Part shown: one piece after another, positions 5,566 to 10,944 of the stretch
Layout: every line of letters starts with the position of its first letter
How positions within the stretch are numbered: position 1 is the first letter of the stretch
Assembly (NCBI GenBank): GCA_043101635.1
Contig: JBICIE010000137.1
Coordinates: 1-10,944, forward strand
Direction of reading: 5' to 3'
Length of the DNA stretch: 10,944 nucleotides
From: CAYMJK01 sp043101635
GTDB taxonomy: Bacteria; Planctomycetota; Phycisphaerae; Phycisphaerales; UBA1924
Program-made: the position numbers and the translations under genes
The notes under the pieces: model-generated
Told to the model about the DNA's origin: nothing
The model's input: the letters and a program-made list of their open reading frames with translations, nothing else
The model's database searches: none

Positions 5566-6606
5566 TCACAGGGCGCTGGCGGGGCTGGCGCACAGGCTGA
5601 GGTCGTCGGCGCCGCGGGATGCCAGCAGCAGGAAGGCGAGGCCGGCGATCATCGCGGCGTTGTCGAGGCAGTATTGCAACGGCGGCAGGCGCAGGTCGAG
5701 GCCGCGACGGGCGCACAGTTCGGTCACATCATCGCGCAGGCGTGAGTTGGCCGAGACGCCGCCGCCGACCAGCAGCGACTGGGCGTCCGAGGCCGGCCCA
5801 TCCAGCGCAGCGTTGAGCCGGTCCACGATCGCGCCGACGGCCGCGCGCTGGAAGCTGGCCGCGACATCCGCTTTGGCTGCATCATCCATGGCCGAGACAT
5901 CGCGCGGGAAGCCGCCGCCGCGCTGCGGCACGCCGCGGACGGTGTACAGCACCGCCGTCTTCAGCCCGCTGAAGGAGAAATCGAGCGGGTCATCCAGCCG
6001 GCTGATGGGAAAGTCGTGCGCGCGCTCATCTGCGCCCGGCGTCTGCGCAAGGGCATCGAGCGCCGGGCCGCCGGGATACGGCAGGCCGAGGATGGTCGCG
6101 ACCTTGTCGTACGCCTCGCCGATGGCATCATCGATGGTGCGCCCGAGCAGGCGCGGCGCATCAAGCGATTCGATCGCAAACAGCGAGGTGTGCCCGCCGC
6201 TGACGACCAGCCCGAGCGCCGGCAGCGGCGGGGGTTCGCGGTCCAGACAGCCGGCGTAGAGGTGTGCGTGGATGTGATCGACGCCGATCAGCGGCTTGCC
6301 CAGCGACCACGCCAGGGCCTTGGCCGCGGCGACGCCGACCAGCAGCGAGCCGATCAGCCCGGGCCGGTGGCCGACGGCGATGGCGTCGATGTCCGCCAGC
6401 GCGCAGCCGGCCTGCTGCAGCGCGCTGCGCAGCACGGCCGTGAGGCGCTCGACGTGGGCGCGGCTGGCGAGTTCGGGGACGACGCCGGCGTACTCGGCGT
6501 GGATGTCGTGCTGGGAGGCGATGACGCTGGCGCGGACGCGCTGACCATCCTCGACGACTGCCGCGGCGGTCTCATCGCAGGAGGATTCCAGCCCGAGGAT
6601 CAGCAT
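5566..6606 (-). CDS. tsaD: tRNA N6-adenosine threonylcarbamoyltransferase TsaD
   Basis: The 346-residue protein is the ASKHA-fold catalytic subunit that, with TsaB and TsaE, moves the threonylcarbamoyl group from TC-AMP to A37 of ANN-decoding tRNAs in the cytoplasm. Motifs occur in order: LGLESSCDETAAAVV (4-18), HAEYAGVVPELASRAHVE, GHRPGLIGSLLVG (79-91), the metal-binding HIHAH (H111 and H115), VVSGGHTSL, GEAYDKVATILGLPYPGGP, LLVGGGVSANSRL and QYCLDNAAMIAG with D315 as the third metal ligand. The GHRPGL form fits planctomycete TsaDs. Length is normal and the start is clear: ATG 3 bases after the protease stop. All key residues are present, and tsaB and tsaE are not in the window. Tight packing with the protease gene suggests co-transcription. 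Confidence 0.97.
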   Translation of the reverse strand: MLILGLESSCDETAAAVVEDGQRVRASVIASQHDIHAEYAGVVPELASRAHVERLTAVLRSALQQAGCALADIDAIAVGHRPGLIGSLLVGVAAAKALAWSLGKPLIGVDHIHAHLYAGCLDREPPPLPALGLVVSGGHTSLFAIESLDAPRLLGRTIDDAIGEAYDKVATILGLPYPGGPALDALAQTPGADERAHDFPISRLDDPLDFSFSGLKTAVLYTVRGVPQRGGGFPRDVSAMDDAAKADVAASFQRAAVGAIVDRLNAALDGPASDAQSLLVGGGVSANSRLRDDVTELCARRGLDLRLPPLQYCLDNAAMIAGLAFLLLASRGADDLSLCASPASAL

Positions 6607-6609
6607 GCG

Positions 6610-8136
6610 TCAGGGCGCTCCGGCGCCGGCGGGCTCTGGTTCGGCGGGCGGCTCAGCGCCGGCTTGGTCGGCCTGCTGGGCGAGGCGGGCGAGGCGGTCG
6701 ATCTCTTCGGAGACGCGGGTGAGTTCGGCCACCAGCGTGTCGCGCCGGGCCTCTGCGCGTCGGAGTTCCTCGGCGAGGGCGTCGGTGGCGGTTTCGCCGC
6801 CTTCTGTCACGGGCTGCCAGGCGCCGGTGGCGATGCGGTTGCGCATGGCATCCAGCGCTGCGGCAAGCTGCGGGTCGCCCAGGGCGCGCGCCAGCGCCTC
6901 CTCGCGCGGCAGTTCGCCCTCAGCGCGGATGACCTCATCTTCCTGGCGCATGCGGAAGATCTCGATGCGCTGCTCATCGGACACCGGCAGGTAGAAGCCA
7001 TCGGTCGGGTCCACGCCCCAGACGGTCGAGTCCGGCCAGCGGTGGATGCTGCGGCCGGAGGGCAGCAGATAGACCGCCTCGGTGAGCTTGAGCTGGGCGC
7101 CCTGCTGGCCGGGCACCTCGAAGACGCCCTGCACCGAGCCCTTGCCGAAGGTGCGCGAGCCCAGCGCGATGGCGCGGTCGTTCTCGACCAGCGCGCCGGC
7201 GAGCAGTTCGCTGCCGCTGGCGCTGCCGCCATCGATGAGCACCAGCAGCGGGAAGTCGCCCAGCGTGCCGCCGGAGCGGGCCCGCACGATGCGCCGGTCG
7301 TGGGCCCGGCCCTCGACGGCGTAGATGACGCCGCTGTCCAGGAAGCGGTCGGCGACCGCCTCGGCCTGATCCAGCAGCCCGCCGGGGTTGGAGCGGACAT
7401 CGAGGATCAGCCCGCCGAAGCCGGGCGCCTCTGCGCCGGCGGCGGCGAGGGCCTCGTTGAGTTCGTCGATGGTCGTCGCGTTGAACTGTGTGATGCGGAT
7501 GCAGGCGATGCTGGCTTCGGGATCCAGGATGAAGTCCCAGTCGCGCCCGGCGCCGGTGCGCCGCCAGCCCTTGACGGTCTGGGTCTGGATGAGCTGGCGG
7601 GTGATGGTGATCGGCAGGCGCTGGCCGCGGCGCTCGATGGTGAGGGTGACATCTTCGCCCGGCTTGCCGACGAGCAGTTCGACACACTCATCCGGGCTGC
7701 GGCCGCGGGTGGGGGCGCCATTGATCTCGACGATGCGGTCGTCGGCCATCACGCCGGCGGCGATGGCGGGGGAGCCATCCAGCGGGCTGACGACGGTGAG
7801 CCAGCCATCGCGCTGCACCACATACACGCCGATCCCGACGTACTCGCCGAGGACCTCCTTGCGGAACTCGCGGGTCTCGGCGGCGGGGACGTAGAAGGTG
7901 TAGGGGTCATCGAGGGCCTCGAGCATGCCGCGGATGGCGCCGAGCTGGAGGGCGTCATCATCCGGCGCCTGGACGTAGCGGGCGCTGATGAAGCTCTTGA
8001 TGTCGATGATGGGGTCGAAGAAGTCGTAGTCGCGGCCGCGCTGGGCGATGGCGAGGGTGGAGCCGAAGACGGCAGCGCCGAGGATGATCAGCAGGGCGGG
8101 GAGGGTCAGCCGGGCGGGGAGGTGGCGGGATCGCAT
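6610..8136 (-). CDS. S41-family C-terminal processing protease (CtpA-like), exported
   Basis: The 508-residue protein starts with a signal peptide or membrane anchor (LTLPALLIILGAAVFGSTLAIA, residues 10-31). A helical region then carries ALDDPYTFYVPAAE. A PDZ domain (about 92-175: GIGVYVV, SPLDGSPAIAAGVMADDRIVEINGAPT) recognises substrate C-termini. The S41 core (about 190-400) has the catalytic pair S307 (in GGSASGSELLAGAL) and K332 (in RTFGKGSVQ), 25 residues apart as in plant CtpA; GGLILDVRSNPGGLL and LLPSGRSIHRWP are also typical. The C-terminal 80 residues form a charged helix, probably coiled coil (EELRRAEARRDTLVAELTRVSEEIDRLARLAQQ), with a Pro/Glu-rich tail. It should cleave envelope proteins near their C-termini. 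It heads the operon with tsaD. No Shine-Dalgarno is visible at the ATG, and the region before it is full of repeats. Confidence 0.95.
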   Translation of the reverse strand: MRSRHLPARLTLPALLIILGAAVFGSTLAIAQRGRDYDFFDPIIDIKSFISARYVQAPDDDALQLGAIRGMLEALDDPYTFYVPAAETREFRKEVLGEYVGIGVYVVQRDGWLTVVSPLDGSPAIAAGVMADDRIVEINGAPTRGRSPDECVELLVGKPGEDVTLTIERRGQRLPITITRQLIQTQTVKGWRRTGAGRDWDFILDPEASIACIRITQFNATTIDELNEALAAAGAEAPGFGGLILDVRSNPGGLLDQAEAVADRFLDSGVIYAVEGRAHDRRIVRARSGGTLGDFPLLVLIDGGSASGSELLAGALVENDRAIALGSRTFGKGSVQGVFEVPGQQGAQLKLTEAVYLLPSGRSIHRWPDSTVWGVDPTDGFYLPVSDEQRIEIFRMRQEDEVIRAEGELPREEALARALGDPQLAAALDAMRNRIATGAWQPVTEGGETATDALAEELRRAEARRDTLVAELTRVSEEIDRLARLAQQADQAGAEPPAEPEPAGAGAP

Positions 8137-8153
8137 GGCTCATTGTACAGACG

Positions 8154-8199
8154 GGATCCACAGGGGGGATCCACGGAGGGGGATCCATAGAGGGGATCC
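8154..8199. repeat. Four GGATCC repeats at 13-14 base period
   Basis: GGATCC starts at 8154, 8167, 8181 and 8194, each followed by CAC or CAT and a purine-rich stretch such as AGGGGG. The array lies 18 bases upstream of the protease ATG and runs into the ACAGATG element. Any promoter for the protease operon would have to lie in or beyond it. Confidence 0.85.
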
Positions 8200-8280
8200 A
8201 CAGATGGACACAGATGGGCACAGATGAGGAAGGCCTTTATCCGGTCCTATCTGTGTTCATCTGTGTCATCTGTGGATGAT
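8197..8280. repeat. Palindromic ACAGATG-type element
   Basis: The left arm (8198-8230) begins CCACAGATGGACACAGATGG and the right arm (8246-8274) ends with the near reverse complement ATCTGTGTTCATCTGTGTCATCTGTGG. The middle holds an AAGGCCTT palindrome. It belongs to the same family as the elements at 2331 and 9283 and could fold as a long hairpin. Confidence 0.8.
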
Positions 8281-8345
8281 GGGCACAGATGAGGAAGGCC
8301 TTCATCCGGTCCTATCTGTGTTCATCTGTGTCATCTGTGGATGAT
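8216..8345. repeat. 65-bp perfect-length tandem duplication of the ACAGATG element
   Basis: Copy 1 (8216-8280) and copy 2 (8281-8345) differ at one base: CTTTAT against CTTCAT. The duplication is recent by sequence and ends 13 bases before the stop of the FN3-like gene. With the GGATCC array it fills nearly all of 8137-8358, where I see no gene. Confidence 0.95.
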
Positions 8346-8358
8346 CTGGTCCTTGCCG

Positions 8359-9030
8359 TCACGCAGCCGCCGCGGCCGTCGCCGAGGTCACCGAAGGGGC
8401 CGGCGCCTCGTATACGAACGATGCCGTCATCGCCACGCCCGGCGCCTCGCGGCCGCCCTTGAGGGCGCTGATCTGGTAGGTGGCCCCCGCAGCGCCGGCG
8501 GGGATCGTCCGGTCGATGTAGCGGCGGCGGTCGGTGTAGGCCAGCGGCTCGTATGGCGCTGGCGGGGCGCCGGGCATGGTCACGCTGCGCCGGATGGCGA
8601 AGCTCTGGCTGCCGCGGCGGCTGCCGGCCCACACCAGCAGCAGGCTGCCATCGCTCTGGAGCGTGAAGCGCACCGGGCCGGGCGCTTCGGGGTGGATGGG
8701 CGCCGGCGGCGTGGGCGCGGGGATCTGCGCGGCGGCGTAGACGCCCCGGTCATCGGTGATGGCGGCAAAGGCGCTGATGATGCGCACCGCCTGCCCGCCG
8801 ATGCGCCGGGCCTCGGCGATGGCGGCATCCTGGGCGCTGATGGCGGCGGCCAGTTCGTTCTGGAGGCGCTTGACCTCGGCCCGCTGCTGGGCGGCAGCGC
8901 TGGCGGCGCTGGTGACCTGCGCCGCCTGCGCGGCGGTGAGCCCGATGGCGGCCGGATCGGCGCTCCAGATGGGGGCCCGGTGCTGGAGGAAGGCGATCAG
9001 TTCGGACTTGCCGCGGGGCAGGATGCGCAT
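8359..9030 (-). CDS. Uncharacterised alanine-rich protein with coiled coil and fibronectin-III-like C-terminus
   Basis: The product of 223 residues begins MRILPRGKSELIAFLQHRAPIWSADPAAIGL. An alanine- and glutamine-rich helix follows (about 31-85: TAAQAAQVTSAASAAAQQRAEV, RLQNELAAAISAQ), probably a coiled coil. Then come TDDRGVYAAAQIPAPTPPAP, a proline-rich linker, and a beta-rich region (about 118-208) with DGSLLLVWAG, FAIRRSV, RRRYIDRTIPAGAAGATYQISALKGG, which looks like one fibronectin-III fold. The tail is TSATAAAAA. I recall the same architecture (GLTAAQ, DDPxVYxxAQIPPP, DxTIPxGAAxVTY) in other planctomycete hypothetical proteins, but no function is known. There is no signal peptide. The start at 9030 is chosen because residues upstream become low-complexity Arg/Ala/Pro; the same frame is open to 9864. 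Repeat elements flank it on both sides. Confidence 0.72.
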   Translation of the reverse strand: MRILPRGKSELIAFLQHRAPIWSADPAAIGLTAAQAAQVTSAASAAAQQRAEVKRLQNELAAAISAQDAAIAEARRIGGQAVRIISAFAAITDDRGVYAAAQIPAPTPPAPIHPEAPGPVRFTLQSDGSLLLVWAGSRRGSQSFAIRRSVTMPGAPPAPYEPLAYTDRRRYIDRTIPAGAAGATYQISALKGGREAPGVAMTASFVYEAPAPSVTSATAAAAA

Positions 9031-9100
9031 GGCCCTGCCATCGGCGAGGCGGCAGCGCCGCTTGAGGCCGCGGCGGGCGTGGCGCGCGATTTGTGCCGCC

Positions 9101-9188
9101 CGCCGGGCGCCCGGCGCAGCGAAACCCGCGCCCCGCCGCACGGGACACGCGCCCTGCGCAGCGCGCCGGGCGCCTGGCGCCGGGCGCC
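9101..9188. repeat. Cluster of perfect GC palindromes and direct repeats
   Basis: CGCCGGGCGCCCGGCG (9101-9116) is a perfect 16-base palindrome. GCGCCGGGCGCC occurs twice, at 9163-9174 and 9177-9188, separated by TG. The cluster lies in the 9031-9282 stretch upstream of the FN3-like gene. Open frames there on the minus strand give only Arg/Ala/Gly/Pro-rich low-complexity protein, so I call no gene. Confidence 0.75.
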
Positions 9189-9282
9189 ACTCGCCGCGCT
9201 GCCAGCGTCGCGCGACCTGTCCCAGATGCCCCGCGCCGTGTCCCGCGGGCCGGCGCCTGCGATGGCAACCTTGAACCAGGAA

Positions 9283-9384
9283 AGGCAGGAACCACAGATG
9301 ACACAGAGGGGCCACAGAAGGCAGAAAGGAGATCTCTGACAGTCCTTGTCTGTGCTCTCTCTGTGTCATCTGTGGTTCCTGCCT
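9283..9384. repeat. Perfect 26-base inverted repeat of the ACAGATGACACAGAG family
   Basis: The arms 9283-9308 and 9359-9384 are exact reverse complements; the left arm contains AGGCAGGAACCACAGATGAC then ACAGAG. A 50-base loop carries further partly complementary CACAGAAGG / CCTTGTCTGTG sequence. The element ends 61 bases before hflX and could form a hairpin in RNA or a cruciform. No coding sense is seen. Confidence 0.92.
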
Positions 9385-9431
9385 CATGGTTTCTGCCTTC
9401 GTGGTTCCTGCCTTTGTGGTCCCCGCCCGGC
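9373..9431. repeat. Four degenerate 15-base repeats before hflX
   Basis: The units start TGGTTCCTGCC (9373), TGGTTTCTGCC (9387), TGGTTCCTGCC (9402) and TGGTCCCCGCC (9417). The array overlaps the right arm of the inverted repeat and ends 14 bases before the hflX ATG. A partial mirror copy (AACCAGGAAAGGCAGGAACC) lies at the left arm. Confidence 0.8.
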
Positions 9432-9445
9432 CTCTACCATCTGCC

Positions 9446-10867
9446 ATGCCTGAGCCGCGGGAGCGGACATCGATTGAGGTCAAGGCGGAGCGCACGGTGC
9501 TGGCGGCGGTGCGGCTGCCGGATTCGGTCTTCGACCAGCGGGACCCGCTGGGGGAGCTGCGCGCGCTGGTCCAGCAGGCCGGCGGCATCGTGGTGGGCGA
9601 ACTGGAGCAGCGGCGCCAGCAGCCCGAGGCCGGCACGTACATGGGCGCAGGCAAGCTGGAAGAGCTCAAGGCGATGTGCGATGAGCTGCGGGCGACGCTG
9701 GTGGTCTTCGACCACGACCTGTCGCCCAAGCAGATCTCGGCGATCGAGCAGGCGATCGAGCGGAAGGTGATCGACCGCTCGGAGCTGATCCTGGACATCT
9801 TCGCCGGGCGGGCCACGACGCACGAGGCCAAGCTGCAGGTGGAACTGGCCCAGCTCGAGTACACCTACCCCAGGCTGCGGGCGATGTGGAGCCACCTGGA
9901 GCGCATCGTCGGGCACGGGGGCGTCGGCGGCATCGGCACGCGCGGGCCGGGCGAGCAGCAGCTCGAGATCGACCGGCGGCTGGTGCAGCGGCGCAGGCTG
10001 CAGCTTGCGCGCGAGTTGAAGGAGATCCAGGCCCGCAAGCGGCGCAGCGTGCGGGAGCGGCGGCGCGAGCACTTCACAGCCTGCCTGGTCGGCTACACCA
10101 ACGCGGGCAAGAGCACGCTGTTCAACACGCTGACGGCGGGGGGCGCCTACGCCGATGACCGGGTGTTCGCCACGCTGATGACGCGCACGCGGGCGTGGGA
10201 CCTGGGCGGGGGCGCTGAGATCATGTTGTCGGACACGGTCGGGTTCGTGCGGGACCTGCCGCACCATCTGGTGGCGAGCTTCCGGGCGACGCTGGAAGAG
10301 GCGACGCACGCGGACCTGCTGCTGGTGATGCTGGATGTCAGTGACCCGGCGGCGGAACTGCACCTGTCGACGGTGCGCAAGACGCTGCATGAGCTGTTCC
10401 AGGAGACCGCGCGGATCGAAGCGCGCGAGGGCGTCGAGTGGGCCCCGCCCGAGACGCTGCTGCTCTTGAGCAAAGTGGACCGGCTGGCGGACAACAGCGA
10501 ACTGCTGGTCTGGCAGCAGCGCGAGCAGGAGGCGATCGCGATCTGCGCCCTGCCGGGGGCCGTGGGGGCCGTGGGGGCCGTGGGGGCGCCGGCGACCGGG
10601 CAGGAGGCGCTGCGGGCCCGGGTGCGGGAGATCGCGCTGGGGGAGGAGGTCGAGGTGACGGTGGCGGTGCCGCTGAGTGAGAGCCGGACGGTGCACGTGC
10701 TGGAATCCCGCGGCGAGGCGCTCAGCCGCGAGTACTTCGAGGATGAGGTGCGCCTGCGGGTGCGGATCGGCTCGCGGGTGCTGGAGCAGCTTCAGAATCA
10801 GGGGAGCAAGCTGCGGGCGATCGAGGGGGACCTGCCGGCGAAGGCCCAGGGCGGGTGGGGCAGGTAG
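9446..10867 (+). CDS. hflX: Ribosome-associated GTPase HflX
   Basis: The 473-residue GTPase splits stalled or hibernating 70S ribosomes in many bacteria. The N-terminal HflX domain (about 10-205) includes LPDSVFDQRDPLGELRALVQQAGG, YMGAGKLEELK, FDHDLSPKQ, VIDRSELILDIFAGRA and the glycine-rich GGVGGIGTRGPGEQQLEIDRR, followed by a basic helical hairpin. The G domain has G1 GYTNAGKST (216-224), switch I FATLMTRTRAW, G3 DTVGFVRDLPHHLV (from 263), and G4 SKVD (342-345, Ser in place of the usual Asn). At G5 the expected serine-alanine motif reads ICALPGAVGAVGAVGAPATG and contains a tandem repeat. The C-terminal domain carries SREYFEDEVRLRVRI. The start at 9446 (MPEPRERTSIEVKAERTVL) is preferred over the ATG at 9386 because the extra residues are translated repeat. 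There is no Shine-Dalgarno. Confidence 0.95.
   Translation: MPEPRERTSIEVKAERTVLAAVRLPDSVFDQRDPLGELRALVQQAGGIVVGELEQRRQQPEAGTYMGAGKLEELKAMCDELRATLVVFDHDLSPKQISAIEQAIERKVIDRSELILDIFAGRATTHEAKLQVELAQLEYTYPRLRAMWSHLERIVGHGGVGGIGTRGPGEQQLEIDRRLVQRRRLQLARELKEIQARKRRSVRERRREHFTACLVGYTNAGKSTLFNTLTAGGAYADDRVFATLMTRTRAWDLGGGAEIMLSDTVGFVRDLPHHLVASFRATLEEATHADLLLVMLDVSDPAAELHLSTVRKTLHELFQETARIEAREGVEWAPPETLLLLSKVDRLADNSELLVWQQREQEAIAICALPGAVGAVGAVGAPATGQEALRARVREIALGEEVEVTVAVPLSESRTVHVLESRGEALSREYFEDEVRLRVRIGSRVLEQLQNQGSKLRAIEGDLPAKAQGGWGR
10555..10587. repeat. In-frame 9-base tandem repeat inside hflX
   Basis: GGGGGCCGT occurs three times without change (10555-10581), followed by the partial copy GGGGGC. 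Because the unit is three codons, copy-number change adds or removes Gly-Ala-Val and keeps the frame. It sits at the G5 loop region of the GTPase. Confidence 0.9.
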
Positions 10868-10876
10868 CGAACGGCC

Positions 10877-10944
10877 TCACGAGCCGGCATCGTCGACGAT
10901 GCGCGCGAGCGGGGCGAGGTCGAGGGCAAAGCCGGCGATCGCGG
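10877..10944 (-). CDS. C-terminal end of an unidentified gene, cut by the window edge
   Basis: The last 21 codons read AIAGFALDLAPLARIVDDAG then S and TGA. The frame is open to the window edge and the residue mix (Ala, Leu, Asp, no low-complexity run) looks like genuine coding sequence. The gene converges on hflX with 9 bases between stops, which leaves no room for a separate terminator. The fragment is too short to name a family; it could instead be a chance open frame. Confidence 0.45.
   Translation of the reverse strand, partial: AIAGFALDLAPLARIVDDAGS

Noticed and set aside
8137..8150. TACAAT as a -10 box giving a near-leaderless protease transcript
   Set aside because: The hexamer lies 5 bases from the ATG, but no -35 is seen at 16-18 bases and the match may be chance.
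6016..8190. 724-codon plus-strand open frame across tsaD and the protease
   Set aside because: Antisense of two firmly identified genes; its Gly/Ala/Asp repeats mirror their codons.
8137..8345. CRISPR array
   Set aside because: The repeats are adjacent copies of one 65-base unit and short GGATCC words, with no unique spacers and no cas genes.
9031..9864. N-terminal extension of the FN3-like protein up to 9864
   Set aside because: The extension crosses the inverted repeat and the start of hflX and reads translated repeat sequence; the family-like N-terminus begins at 9030.
9434..10696. 420-codon minus-strand open frame antisense to hflX
   Set aside because: Composition rich in His, Arg, Gln and Pro with no motif; hflX is certain.

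Overview
This is a GC-rich bacterial chromosomal window. It most likely comes from an uncultured planctomycete, possibly of the class Phycisphaerae. Four things point there: a secreted ApbE protein carrying a DUF1080 domain; a formylglycine-generating-enzyme-like protein with the TRPxxPY / YRLPTxxEW layout; a TsaD with the GHRPGLIGSLLVG variant; and a stand-alone GGQ release-factor-like protein with its own C-terminal domain. Intergenic palindromic repeats built on ACAGATGACACAGAG and CACAGAGGCACAGAG, which are common in such genomes, fit the same picture. The lineage call comes from recognised protein patterns and was not tested with a tree. Most starts lack a Shine-Dalgarno site; the antitoxin gene is the clear exception.

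Layout, left to right. (1) 1-676, minus: a secreted FGE-sulfatase-fold protein cut by one in-frame TAA inside a conserved block, with the family sequence continuing after it to the window edge. It lies head-to-head with, and overlaps the start of, (2) 657-2297, plus: an exported ApbE flavin transferase fused to a DUF1080 (3-keto-disaccharide hydrolase) domain. (3) 2298-2455: a palindromic repeat between convergent genes. (4) 2456-3006, minus: a ParD/ParE-type toxin-antitoxin pair with a readable promoter, operator palindrome and ribosome binding site. (5) 3079-3434, minus: a small membrane protein that reads correctly only with one extra G in a G5 run. (6) 3514-3562: seven GATC-type heptads. 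(7) 3579-4994, plus: a metallo-beta-lactamase-fold persulfide dioxygenase with two rhodanese domains. (8) 8136-4998, minus: an apparent operon of S41 processing protease, tsaD and release-factor-like protein, with a strong GC hairpin before the last gene. (9) 8137-8358: GGATCC repeats and a 65-bp tandem duplication of a palindromic element. (10) 8359-9030, minus: an uncharacterised alanine-rich protein with a coiled coil and a fibronectin-III-like end. (11) 9031-9445: GC palindromes, then a long perfect inverted repeat. (12) 9446-10867, plus: hflX with a tandem repeat near its G5 loop. (13) 10877-10944, minus: the tail of an unidentified gene.

The core genes (tsaD, hflX, protease, release factor) serve translation fidelity, ribosome rescue and envelope proteolysis. 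The rest is accessory: toxin-antitoxin, sulfur detoxification and secreted enzymes. I see no clear novel multi-gene defence system. The best leads are the broken FGE gene with its overlapping head-to-head partner, the ApbE-DUF1080 fusion, the related palindromes on both sides of the FN3-like gene, and the in-frame repeat in HflX.
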